NCBI RefSeq assembly: GCF_014639535.1
Contig: NZ_BMGA01000001.1
Coordinates: 1,054,001 to 1,118,000, forward strand
Reading direction: 5' to 3'
DNA length: 64,000 bases
Origin: Flavobacterium palustre
GTDB lineage: Bacteria > Bacteroidota > Bacteroidia > Flavobacteriales > Flavobacteriaceae
This document shows, in pieces, positions 28,868 to 36,997 of this stretch. Made by a program: the position numbers and the translations under genes. A model generated the notes under the pieces. It worked only from the letters and a program-made list of their open reading frames with translations, was not told where the DNA came from and searched no databases. The stretch's first letter is position 1; each line of letters starts with the position of its first letter.

Positions 28868-29914
28868 TTATTCGCTAAGTGCGTTCCATCCTCTTGCTTT
28901 TAGTGGGATTTTAGTGTTAGCGCGGGTAACTAAATGGATTCCCTCAGCTTCTTCGGTCATGTGTCCGATAATTGAGAAGTTAGGATTTCCTTTGATCTTG
29001 TCAAAATCTTCAATCGGAATGGTAAATAATAATTCGTAATCTTCGCCGCCGTTAATGGCTACTGTTGTACTGTCAATATCAAATTCTTCACAAACATTGA
29101 TAAACTGTGGGTCTAATGGTAATTTGTCTTCATATAAATTACATCCCACTTTTGATTGCTTGCACAAATGAATAATTTCAGATGATAATCCGTCTGAAAT
29201 GTCAATCATCGATGTTGGTTTTATTTCTAAAGCGTGCAATAAAGTGCGAACATCTTTGCGGGCTTCCGGTTTTAACTGACGTTCAATTAAATAAGTATAT
29301 AATTCTAAATCAGGTTGCGAATTTGGATTGACCTGGAAAACCTGTTTTTCTCTTTCTAAAACCTGTAATCCCATATAAGCTGCACCAATATCTCCGGTAA
29401 CCACTAATAAATTAGTGGGTTTGGCACCATTTCGATATACGATTTCTTCTTCGTCAGCTTCACCTAAAACAGTAATGCTGATAATTAATCCTTTTTGAGA
29501 AGAAGTAGTATCGCCACCAATAACATCTACTTTGTATTCATTGGCTGCCAATGTAATTCCGTGAAATAATTCTTCCAAAGCTTCCAGTGGAAAACGATTC
29601 GAAACGGCAATAGAAACTGTAATTTGAGTAGCTTTCGCATTCATAGCACAAATGTCAGATACATTTGAAACGACAGCTTTGTAGCCCAAATGTTTCAATG
29701 GCATGTAAGCCAAGTCGAAATGAACGCCTTCAACCATAATATCAGTTGAAACCACTACTTTTTTGTCTTTAAAATCCAAAACAGCGGCATCATCACCAAT
29801 TCCTTTTAAGGTAGAAGCCTGGTTGATTTCAAAGTTTTTAGTCAAATGGTCTATCAATCCAAATTCGCCCAATTGAGCTATGCTGGTGCGTTGCGGGTTT
29901 TTATCTTCGATCAT
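28868..29914 (-). CDS. thiL: Thiamine-monophosphate kinase
   Basis: The 348-residue protein phosphorylates thiamine monophosphate to the active cofactor thiamine diphosphate with ATP. Signatures of the AIR-synthase-like fold are GIGDDAAVLDF, VSTDIMVEGVHFDL, DVIGGDTTSS, TGDIGAAYMGLQ, MIDISDGLSSE and INGGEDYELLFT. The length is normal. No other thiamine gene or TPP riboswitch is visible nearby. An exact -7 box lies 21 bp upstream, and a terminator follows the gene, so it is monocistronic. Confidence 0.96.
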   Translation of the reverse strand: MIEDKNPQRTSIAQLGEFGLIDHLTKNFEINQASTLKGIGDDAAVLDFKDKKVVVSTDIMVEGVHFDLAYMPLKHLGYKAVVSNVSDICAMNAKATQITVSIAVSNRFPLEALEELFHGITLAANEYKVDVIGGDTTSSQKGLIISITVLGEADEEEIVYRNGAKPTNLLVVTGDIGAAYMGLQVLEREKQVFQVNPNSQPDLELYTYLIERQLKPEARKDVRTLLHALEIKPTSMIDISDGLSSEIIHLCKQSKVGCNLYEDKLPLDPQFINVCEEFDIDSTTVAINGGEDYELLFTIPIEDFDKIKGNPNFSIIGHMTEEAEGIHLVTRANTKIPLKARGWNALSE

Positions 29915-29935
29915 AGTTTGTAAGTTTCAAAGGCG

Positions 29936-29943
29936 CAAAGATA
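29936..29943 (-). promoter_or_regulatory. -7 box for thiL
   Basis: On the minus strand this reads TATCTTTG, an exact -7 consensus, 21 bp before the start codon. Confidence 0.55.
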
Positions 29944-30028
29944 CAAAGTTGTAGAGGTTTTGACCATATAAAAGAAATCTATTTGAGGATGTAGTTTTTA
30001 TAAAAAAAATAAAAATTGAAAATACTAC

Positions 30029-30044
30029 TGACAAACTGTTGTCA
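30029..30044. promoter_or_regulatory. Candidate operator TGACAA-N4-TTGTCA
   Basis: A perfect palindrome of two 6-base arms around ACTG lies 11 bp upstream of the -7 box of the DinB-like gene. This is where a repressor or activator would bind. The WYL-type regulator encoded by the convergent neighbouring gene is the obvious candidate. The link is inferred. Confidence 0.5.
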
Positions 30045-30055
30045 CCAGCCGTATC

Positions 30056-30063
30056 TACTTTTG
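30056..30063 (+). promoter_or_regulatory. -7 box for the DinB-like gene
   Basis: TACTTTTG is an exact -7 consensus, 28 bp before the ATG at 30092. Confidence 0.6.
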
Positions 30064-30091
30064 AAGAAATAAAAATATAAACTTTAAAATT

Positions 30092-30571
30092 ATGAAAACA
30101 CTAGCAGCTCAAGTTATTACTCCTGAAGATTTATTGAAACACTGGCAAGGACATCGTGCCTTAACACGCAGGGTTATTGAATTGTTTCCTGAAAAAGATT
30201 TTTTTGAATTTTCAATTGGTGGAATGCGTCCGTTTGCGAAATTAGTCGATGAACTTTTAGCAATTGCGGCTCCGGCGCTCAAAGGAATTGTAAATCGCGA
30301 TATCCAGCCTTATACTGAAGCTTCTGAAAAGCTGATTTTGAAAGCACAATATCTTGAAAAATGGGATGAAGCTACTGACGAAATTAATAGATATTGGGAG
30401 CAGTTATCAATTGAAGATTTTAATGAAACTTTTAATCTTTTTGGACAATACGAATTCCCAATTATTCATAACATTTTATATTTTATTGATAACGAAGTAC
30501 ATCATCGAGGTCAGGCTTATGTTTATTTAAGAGCCTTAAATATTGAGCCTCCTTTTTTCTGGGAAAGATAA
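30092..30571 (+). CDS. DinB-like four-helix-bundle protein
   Basis: The 159-residue protein has the predicted all-helical layout of the DinB/YfiT superfamily, a putative metal-binding four-helix bundle. A conserved histidine pair is visible in DNEVHHRGQAYVYLRAL near residues 132-148, the usual third metal-ligand region. PFAKLVDELLAI near residue 48 is the usual first region, although it has no histidine there. Members act as thiol-dependent S-transferases or remain unassigned, and are unrelated to polymerase DinB. It faces a WYL regulator gene tail-to-tail, and a palindrome overlaps its promoter region, suggesting regulation by that protein. Confidence 0.82.
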   Translation: MKTLAAQVITPEDLLKHWQGHRALTRRVIELFPEKDFFEFSIGGMRPFAKLVDELLAIAAPALKGIVNRDIQPYTEASEKLILKAQYLEKWDEATDEINRYWEQLSIEDFNETFNLFGQYEFPIIHNILYFIDNEVHHRGQAYVYLRALNIEPPFFWER

Positions 30572-30579
30572 ATTATTCG

Positions 30580-30614
30580 AACTCCTAAGGTGAATTTCAT
30601 CTTAGGAGTTTTTT
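30580..30614 (+). terminator. Terminator between the DinB-like and WYL genes
   Basis: A 10-bp perfect stem (30580-30589 with 30601-30610, core CTCCTAAG) is followed by six T. Its 3' end just touches the stop codon of the opposing gene. Confidence 0.8.
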
Positions 30615-31569
30615 ATAAAAGTCGTTGTTTGTTGATTTCCAGTAATTCCAAAATTCTGGTTTTTAGACTTGCGGGTTCTAAAATAGTAGCATAATCTCCA
30701 AACATCATATACCAGCGTGAAAACCCTTCCAAAGTATCACGAGACATAAAAGTCATTTCGATTTTTCCATCAATTTCCTGTTCAGAAACAAAGCCGTAGT
30801 ATTTTCGTTCGTAAGCCAAATATTTTACGATTTTTTTCTCTACAAGAATTCGGATTTTAGTAGTAGGGACAGTTTTGTTTTTATCCAAATAGGTTTCTAA
30901 TGAATTGTGTTCTAATGAAAATAAAGTTTCTGTTTTTTGAATTCCATGAATGCGATCAGCCCGAAACTGACGATAATCTTTTCGTAAATGGCAATAACCT
31001 AACATATACCAATTGTTGTTATCATGAAAAACACCTACGGGTTCAATTTTCCTTTCTGTAATTTGATCAGAATTAAAAGTCTCATAAGAAAGAACAACTT
31101 GTGTTTTTTCGGCAATGCTTTCAAAAAGAGTGGCTAAAGTATTTGGCGATTTGTCATTAAAAAGCTTCTCTGAAGATTGCATCAAAACATTCGATTCAAT
31201 GTTTGAAACCCAATCTTTATCATCACTTCGAAGTACCGCTTTTAGTTTGTACATCGCCGAAGCATAATGATTTCCCAGAGTTTCGTCTGTGAATTTCTGC
31301 ATTAATTTTTCGGCAGCAATAAAACTACTGGCTTCTTCACGGCTAAACATGACCGGCGGCAATCTATAACCTTCCATTAAAGCATAACCAACGCCAGTTT
31401 CACTATAAATAGGAACTCCCGAAGCTTCTAGTGTACGAATGTCACGATAAATGGTTCGTAAGCTACAATCAAACCGATTCGCCAATTCCTGTGCTTTTAC
31501 AATTTTTTTGGATTGCAATTGAATTAAAATAGCAACAATGCGGTCAAATCGTTTTGGGGTTTCGTCCAT
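30613..31569 (-). CDS. YafY-type transcriptional regulator (HTH and WYL domains)
   Basis: The 318-residue protein has an N-terminal DeoR/HTH_11 domain (about 6-60, AQELANRFDCSLRTIYRDIR) and a WYL domain (about 140-220, with PVGVFHDNNNWYMLGYC). A C-terminal WCX-like extension follows. WYL domains bind ligands such as nucleic-acid fragments or small molecules and switch DNA binding. The gene converges on the DinB-like gene. This pairing, together with the palindrome in that gene's promoter, suggests a local regulator-target pair. I see no matching palindrome at its own start. Confidence 0.92.
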   Translation of the reverse strand: MDETPKRFDRIVAILIQLQSKKIVKAQELANRFDCSLRTIYRDIRTLEASGVPIYSETGVGYALMEGYRLPPVMFSREEASSFIAAEKLMQKFTDETLGNHYASAMYKLKAVLRSDDKDWVSNIESNVLMQSSEKLFNDKSPNTLATLFESIAEKTQVVLSYETFNSDQITERKIEPVGVFHDNNNWYMLGYCHLRKDYRQFRADRIHGIQKTETLFSLEHNSLETYLDKNKTVPTTKIRILVEKKIVKYLAYERKYYGFVSEQEIDGKIEMTFMSRDTLEGFSRWYMMFGDYATILEPASLKTRILELLEINKQRLL

Positions 31570-31647
31570 TTTTTATTTTTGAAGTTTCTGAGTTTTTTGA
31601 GAAGCTAAGTTACTAAGTTTATAGATATTTATAAATTTGCTCAAAAC

Positions 31648-31677
31648 AAAAAAACCTGACAATTTTCATCATCAGGT
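31648..31677 (-). terminator. Possible terminator after lepA
   Basis: A short 6-bp stem (31654-31659 with 31672-31677) is followed on the minus strand by seven T. Confidence 0.5.
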
Positions 31678-31720
31678 CTTCTCTATATTCTTTACTCTTT
31701 ATTCTATTTTCTAAAAAAAT

Positions 31721-33517
31721 CTAGTCATTCAACTTCAAAACCGCCATAAACGCTTCTTGAGGAATTTCAACGTTTCCTACTTGGCGCATACGTTTTTTAC
31801 CTTTTTTCTGTTTTTCCAAAAGTTTACGCTTACGAGAAATGTCCCCACCATAACATTTGGCAGTAACGTCTTTACGAAGTGCTTTAATCGTTTCACGAGC
31901 TATGATTTTAGCTCCAATTGCCGCCTGAATTGGGATGTCAAATTGCTGTCTTGGGATTAATTCACGCAATTTTTCAGTCATTTTTTTACCAATGTTGTAG
32001 GCGTTGTCTTCGTGGATCAAAGCGGAAAGGGCATCTACATTTTGTCCGTTCAAAAGAACATCAAGTTTAACCAATTTAGAAGTTCGCATTCCAATTGGAG
32101 AATAATCAAAAGAAGCATATCCTTTAGAAACGGTTTTCAAACGGTCGTAGAAATCAAATACAATTTCAGCCAGTGGCATGTCAAAATTCAATTCCACACG
32201 ATCGGTTGTCAAATAGGTCTGATTGGTAATCAAGCCGCGTTTTTCGATACACAAACTCATTACGTTACCCACGAAATCGGCTTTGGTAATGATGGTTGCT
32301 TTAATGAACGGTTCTTCAACTCTGTCCAGTTTTGATGGTTCCGGCAAGTCGGAAGGATTGTTTACAATTAGAATGGTATCCGGTTCTTTTTTAGTAAACG
32401 CATGATACGAAACGTTAGGAACTGTAGTAATTACAGTCATGTCAAATTCACGCTCTAAACGTTCCTGGATAATTTCCATGTGCAACATTCCTAAGAATCC
32501 GCAACGGAAACCAAAACCTAAAGCCGCCGAACTTTCAGGAGTAAAAACAAGCGAAGCATCGTTCAGTTGTAGTTTTTCCATCGAAGAACGCAAATCTTCA
32601 TAGTCTTCGGTGTCAACAGGGTAAATTCCGGCAAAAACCATTGGTTTTACATCCTCAAAACCGGTAATCATATTAGTGGTAGGAACTTTGGCATCGGTAA
32701 TCGTATCACCTACTTTTACTTCTTTTGCCTCCTTAATTCCTGAAATTAAATAACCTACATCTCCGGTCGAAATCACATTTTTAGGAACCTGGTTTAATTT
32801 CAATGTTCCTACTTCGTCAGCAAAATATTCATTGCCGGTAGCCATGAATTTGATTTTTTGCCCTTTTTTAATTTCTCCGTTTACCACACGGAAGATAACC
32901 TCGATTCCGCGGAACGGATTATAATGAGAATCGAAAATCAAAGCCTGAAGTGGTTCTTCTTTATTTCCTTTTGGAGCAGGGATTTTTTCGATAATGGCAG
33001 CTAAAATATTTTCGACACCAAAACCGGTTTTCCCTGAAGCATGAATAATATCTTCTAATTTACATCCTAATAAATCAATAATATCATCACTTACCTCTTC
33101 AGGATTAGCTGATGGTAAATCTACTTTATTCAAAACCGGAATAATTTCCAGGTCATTTTCTAAAGCCAAGTATAAGTTTGAAATGGTTTGCGCCTGAATA
33201 CTTTGTGCTGCATCTACAATCAACAAAGCACCTTCACAAGCTGCAATGGAACGAGAAACTTCATACGAAAAATCCACGTGTCCAGGAGTGTCAATTAAGT
33301 TCAGAATATATTCTTCTCCCTTGTAAGTGTATTCCATTTGTATCGCGTGACTCTTAATTGTAATCCCACGTTCGCGCTCCAAGTCCATGTTGTCCAGTAA
33401 CTGCGCTTTTTCCTCACGAGCCGTAACGGTTTGAGTTGCCCCAAGCAAACGGTCTGCCAAAGTACTTTTTCCGTGGTCAATATGAGCAATAATGCAAAAA
33501 TTTCTTATCTGTTTCAT
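31721..33517 (-). CDS. lepA: Elongation factor 4 (ribosomal back-translocase LepA)
   Basis: The 598-residue GTPase has the G motifs AHIDHGKST (G1), the switch-[17 protein letters not shown] (G3) and NKVDLP (G4). The EF-G-like domains and the LepA-specific C-terminal domain ([20 protein letters not shown], about 565-585) follow. It binds the ribosome and influences translation under ionic or temperature stress and during initiation. The length is standard. It has its own strong promoter and ends at a weak terminator. Confidence 0.98.
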   Translation of the reverse strand: MKQIRNFCIIAHIDHGKSTLADRLLGATQTVTAREEKAQLLDNMDLERERGITIKSHAIQMEYTYKGEEYILNLIDTPGHVDFSYEVSRSIAACEGALLIVDAAQSIQAQTISNLYLALENDLEIIPVLNKVDLPSANPEEVSDDIIDLLGCKLEDIIHASGKTGFGVENILAAIIEKIPAPKGNKEEPLQALIFDSHYNPFRGIEVIFRVVNGEIKKGQKIKFMATGNEYFADEVGTLKLNQVPKNVISTGDVGYLISGIKEAKEVKVGDTITDAKVPTTNMITGFEDVKPMVFAGIYPVDTEDYEDLRSSMEKLQLNDASLVFTPESSAALGFGFRCGFLGMLHMEIIQERLEREFDMTVITTVPNVSYHAFTKKEPDTILIVNNPSDLPEPSKLDRVEEPFIKATIITKADFVGNVMSLCIEKRGLITNQTYLTTDRVELNFDMPLAEIVFDFYDRLKTVSKGYASFDYSPIGMRTSKLVKLDVLLNGQNVDALSALIHEDNAYNIGKKMTEKLRELIPRQQFDIPIQAAIGAKIIARETIKALRKDVTAKCYGGDISRKRKLLEKQKKGKKRMRQVGNVEIPQEAFMAVLKLND

Positions 33518-33611
33518 CTTCAGTTTGTATCAATATTTATCACATGCCAAGTCGAGTCGTTTTTGTAGCAAAAGCCCAAATCTAACCTTAAAAAACAAGG
33601 CAATTAATCTG

Positions 33612-33641
33612 CAAATATACGCTAAATTCAATAGCTTCAAA
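33612..33641 (-). promoter_or_regulatory. lepA promoter
   Basis: On the minus strand TTTG (33641-33638), an 18-bp gap and TATATTTG (33619-33612) match both boxes of the vegetative promoter. The leader would be about 90 nt. Confidence 0.7.
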
Positions 33642-33717
33642 GCTTATAATTTATAAACTAAACGCTTTATAACGAAGTCTTTCCTGTTTCTTCTTTTATC
33701 GTTTCATCTAAAAAACG

Positions 33718-33725
33718 TAATTTTG
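33718..33725 (+). promoter_or_regulatory. -7 box for dusB
   Basis: TAATTTTG is an exact -7 consensus, 16 bp before the ATG at 33742, so the leader is very short. Confidence 0.5.
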
Positions 33726-33741
33726 CAGCAAAATTGAGAAG

Positions 33742-34734
33742 ATGATTAAGATTGGCAACATAGAATTACCGGATTTTCCACTGTTATTAGCACCTATGGA
33801 GGACGTGAGTGATCCGCCATTTCGTCGTTTGTGTAAAATGCACGGAGCCGATATGATGTACTCTGAATTTATTTCTTCGGAAGGATTAATTCGTGATGCC
33901 ATCAAAAGCAGAATGAAACTGGATATTTTTGATTACGAACGCCCTGTTGGAATTCAAATCTTCGGTGGTGACGAAGAAGCGATGGCTTTATCATCAAAAA
34001 TTGTTACAACTGTGAATCCGGATTTGATTGATATCAACTTTGGATGTCCTGTAAAGAAAGTGGTTTGTAAGGGTGCCGGTGCCGGAGTTTTGAAAGATGT
34101 GGATTTGATGGTGCGTTTGACTAAAGCGGTAATTGATAGTACTAATCTTCCGGTGACGGTAAAAACCCGTTTGGGCTGGGATGATAATTCGATTAATATT
34201 GATGAGGTTGCTGAGCGTTTGCAGGATATTGGTGTTGCTGCTTTAAGTATTCACGCCAGAACCCGTGCGCAAATGTACAAAGGTCATTCCGACTGGTCGC
34301 ACATTGCCAGAGTGAAGAATAATCCGAGAATTACTATGCCTATTTTTGGAAACGGAGATATTGATTCGCCGGAAAAAGCATTGCATTATAAAAATGAATA
34401 CGGAATTGACGGAATCATGATTGGTCGTGCTGCTATTGGTTATCCATGGATTTTTGACGAAATCAAGCATTTCTTCAAAACAGGAGAACATTTGGCTAAA
34501 CCAACTGTTTCTGATAGAGTAGAAGCCGTTCGCAATCACTTAACCTGGGCAATGGAATGGAAAGGAGAACGATTAGGAATTGTAGAAACCCGCCCGCATT
34601 ATACCAATTATTTCAAAGGAATTCATTCGTTTAAAACCTATAAACAAAAACTGGTTACTCTGGATCACCCTGAAGAATTATTCGCTGTTTTGAATGAGAT
34701 TGAAGAGGCGTATTCGGGTTATGAGGTGGTTTAA
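33742..34734 (+). CDS. dusB: tRNA-dihydrouridine synthase
   Basis: The 330-residue FMN enzyme reduces uridine to dihydrouridine in the tRNA D loop. The barrel motifs are APMEDVSDPPFR near residue 17, IQIFGGDEEAMA, IDINFGCPVKKVVCKGAGAGVL (catalytic Cys within the CPVKKV segment), VKTRLGWD, SIHARTRAQMYKGHSDW and GNGDI. The helical tRNA-binding domain is at the C-terminus. The overall length and motifs fit the DusB class. It is transcribed divergently from lepA and appears monocistronic. Confidence 0.95.
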   Translation: MIKIGNIELPDFPLLLAPMEDVSDPPFRRLCKMHGADMMYSEFISSEGLIRDAIKSRMKLDIFDYERPVGIQIFGGDEEAMALSSKIVTTVNPDLIDINFGCPVKKVVCKGAGAGVLKDVDLMVRLTKAVIDSTNLPVTVKTRLGWDDNSINIDEVAERLQDIGVAALSIHARTRAQMYKGHSDWSHIARVKNNPRITMPIFGNGDIDSPEKALHYKNEYGIDGIMIGRAAIGYPWIFDEIKHFFKTGEHLAKPTVSDRVEAVRNHLTWAMEWKGERLGIVETRPHYTNYFKGIHSFKTYKQKLVTLDHPEELFAVLNEIEEAYSGYEVV

Positions 34735-34848
34735 TGATCTTTTAAACAACTGTCAGTTAGTTTTTTTGAATAAATTTGAAGCGATTCCAAGCTGTTGATT
34801 TAATAGTTTTATATTTACAAAATAAATTAATCTATACTCGAAATAATT

Positions 34849-35157
34849 ATGGGAAATCCAGAGAAAAAAAGTAAATATATAGTTGTATTTGGACGTGTTG
34901 TCTTTTTTTTATGGATTGTTTCTATTTCCTGTAGGCTGTTTTTTAGAAAAGAATACACAAGAGAGATGCGTGATGATGTTTCAACAATTCTTTTGGTTTT
35001 ATCTGTATTATACTTCTTTTTAAATTCGATACATCAGTTAAAATACGATAGAGAAAATTTTATTTCAAATATAAAAGCAGGATTTAAAAATAGCTGGCCG
35101 CAGTTATTTTTCATAACAAGTTTATTGTTGTTGTGGTTTCTATATAAAAGAAGTTAG
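34849..35157 (+). CDS. Small membrane protein of unknown function
   Basis: The 102-residue protein has three hydrophobic segments (about 12-28, 43-60 and 83-98) between basic loops (KKSK, RKEYTREMRDD). I recognise no family. Lysine-rich codon use and base composition match its neighbours. It starts at a clear ATG about 115 bp after dusB and converges on the permease gene with 11 bp between stops. Confidence 0.65.
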   Translation: MGNPEKKSKYIVVFGRVVFFLWIVSISCRLFFRKEYTREMRDDVSTILLVLSVLYFFLNSIHQLKYDRENFISNIKAGFKNSWPQLFFITSLLLLWFLYKRS

Positions 35158-35168
35158 TTTAAAAATGT

Positions 35169-36368
35169 TTATTCTAACAACTTCTCACTTACTCGGCTAC
35201 TTGCAATAAGTGAAGCAATAAAACCCAGAGAAACAATTGTTCCCATTACAATTAATACATTTTCAAGTGAAAAAACTACTGGGTAAGCTAAAGTTGGAGT
35301 AATCATAATCCACTCAAAATGTTGTTGTAAAAGCACAATTATAATTCCTATAGCCAGACCAATAAGTCCTCCAAAAAGGCTCAATAAAGTGCCTTGAAGC
35401 AGGAATATTTTACGTAGATTTTTGATTTCGGTTCCCAGATTAAAAAGGGTTTTTAAATTTCCTTTTTTGTCCAGAATCATCATAATCAATGCGCCAATTA
35501 AGTTGAAAAGTGCAACAATAATCACAAGGGTAAATATCAAATACACCGCTATATTTTCGGTATTGAGCATTTTGTATAAAGATTCGTTGAGTTGGGCTCT
35601 GTTTTTAACGGTTACTTTTCCCTTAAAAATGCTGTTTAGTTTTTCGATGATGGCGGCTTCATCGGAATTAGGTTTTTCTTTGAGTTCAATTCCCGAAACC
35701 TGATTGGATTTGTATTCTAATAATTCTTGCGCTAAACTTAAGTTTGCAAAAACATATTTGGAATCTAAATCTTCATTAATCGCATAAATGCCAATTGGGA
35801 AAATCTCCGATGAATTAAAAGCTTCTTCGGCACTTTCAATATTGCCTTTGCCGGCTTTTGGGACTAAAACTTCCAGATGTTTATTGAAGTCCAGTAATCC
35901 TAAAGAAAGTTTTTGGACAAAACCAAAACCAACAACTACCTGATAAGTATTGTCTTCAAGCCATTGACCGTTGTAGAGAATTTTGTTGACATTGTTAACT
36001 TTGGAGTAATTGTTGTCAACGCCTTTAAGGTAAGTTACTTCCTGTTTGTTGTCAAAAGTAAATAAAACGCGCTCTTCTATAATTTTAGAATAAGCCGCTA
36101 CACCTTCAATTTTCCTGATTTCGGTTTCTTGTTCGGGAGTAACAAAAAAAGACTTTCCTAAAGTACTCGATATCTTTAAATCAGGGTCAATGTCGTTACT
36201 GAACGAAAGACTAAAAACTTTCAGCCCGCTAAAAACCGATAATACCACAAACAAAGCCATGGCACCAACAATAATTCCCATGCTCGCAATGCGGTTAATA
36301 ATATTGATAGCATTGTTTTTACTATTGCTGCGAATGTAGCGTTTGGCTATGTATAATGGAAAATTCAA
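35169..36368 (-). CDS. FtsX/LolE-type ABC transporter permease
   Basis: The 399-residue protein has a signal-anchor helix near residue 30, a periplasmic MacB-core-like domain (about 50-255) and three C-terminal helices (about 275, 325 and 370). The N-terminal motif FIAKRYIR-type (here YIAKRYIRS) and VGAMALFVVLSVFSGL are typical of LolC/E-like permeases, which extract lipoproteins from the inner membrane. No ATPase gene is adjacent, so the LolD-like partner must be elsewhere. It starts 3 bp after rbfA ends, so the two are co-transcribed. Confidence 0.9.
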   Translation of the reverse strand: MNFPLYIAKRYIRSNSKNNAINIINRIASMGIIVGAMALFVVLSVFSGLKVFSLSFSNDIDPDLKISSTLGKSFFVTPEQETEIRKIEGVAAYSKIIEERVLFTFDNKQEVTYLKGVDNNYSKVNNVNKILYNGQWLEDNTYQVVVGFGFVQKLSLGLLDFNKHLEVLVPKAGKGNIESAEEAFNSSEIFPIGIYAINEDLDSKYVFANLSLAQELLEYKSNQVSGIELKEKPNSDEAAIIEKLNSIFKGKVTVKNRAQLNESLYKMLNTENIAVYLIFTLVIIVALFNLIGALIMMILDKKGNLKTLFNLGTEIKNLRKIFLLQGTLLSLFGGLIGLAIGIIIVLLQQHFEWIMITPTLAYPVVFSLENVLIVMGTIVSLGFIASLIASSRVSEKLLE

Positions 36369-36371
36369 GTG

Positions 36372-36764
36372 CTAGAACTGTCTTCTTTTTTCTAATAAAT
36401 CCCTGTTTTCAATTGGGTTTTCCTGGTTTTTCAACGCATTGTCAATTTTTTCGATATAGTCCAATGAGTCATCAATAAAGAAAACCAAATTAGGAACTCT
36501 GCGTAATTGTTTGCGAACTCTTTGAGCCAAATCGTGTTTAATTAACGGTGTATTCGATTTAATTCCGTTCAAAGTTTCCTGTGCTTTTTCCTGAGGGAAA
36601 ATGCTTAAATATACTGTGGCCACAGATAAATCAGTAGTTACCGATACTTTTGATACCGAGATAACCAAATTACTCACTCCATTTTTTCGCACTTCACCTT
36701 GAAGAATATCCACTAAGTCTTTTTGGATAACTCCGCCTATTTTTTTCTGTCTGTTTGTTTCCAT
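36372..36764 (-). CDS. rbfA: Ribosome-binding factor A
   Basis: The 130-residue protein has the KH-like RbfA fold: the motif ISVSKVSVTTDLSVATVYLS covers the central strand, and KQLRRVPNLVFFIDDSLDY matches the C-terminal signature. It helps mature the 30S subunit 16S rRNA 5' end, especially in the cold. A -7 box lies so close to the ATG that the mRNA may have almost no leader. It is followed by the permease gene in an operon. Confidence 0.93.
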   Translation of the reverse strand: METNRQKKIGGVIQKDLVDILQGEVRKNGVSNLVISVSKVSVTTDLSVATVYLSIFPQEKAQETLNGIKSNTPLIKHDLAQRVRKQLRRVPNLVFFIDDSLDYIEKIDNALKNQENPIENRDLLEKRRQF

Positions 36765-36768
36765 ACTG

Positions 36769-36776
36769 CAAAAATA
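36769..36776 (-). promoter_or_regulatory. -7 box for rbfA
   Basis: On the minus strand this reads TATTTTTG, an exact -7 consensus, with only four bases between it and the ATG. A TTTTG lies about 22 bp upstream. Confidence 0.5.
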
Positions 36777-36862
36777 CTACTTTTAAGCATTAAATAAGCA
36801 AAATTAAGAAAACCTAAATAGTCTAAGTTTTTTTAGAAGCTATTCCCGCTATTCGTTTCAAT

Positions 36863-36895
36863 CTTTTCCTGTCTCTAAAGAAGAGACAGGAAAAG
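36863..36895. repeat. Perfect 14-bp inverted repeat
   Basis: CTTTTCCTGTCTCT (36863-36876) pairs perfectly with 36882-36895 around a 5-nt loop. There is no T run, so it is not a standard terminator. A CCCGAA-GT-TTCGGG palindrome follows at 36904-36917. Confidence 0.7.
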
Positions 36896-36997
36896 GATTT
36901 TCTCCCGAAGTTTCGGGACTATCGGGGCTAGGGCAAATTCAAAGCAAGTTGTTTTGTTCTGAAATCTAAAATCGTTAATTAGCAATCAAAAATTTAC

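Noticed and set aside
28776-29039. Plus-strand reading frame opposite the end of thiL
   Set aside because: It is the antisense of conserved thiL codons and includes the thiL terminator.
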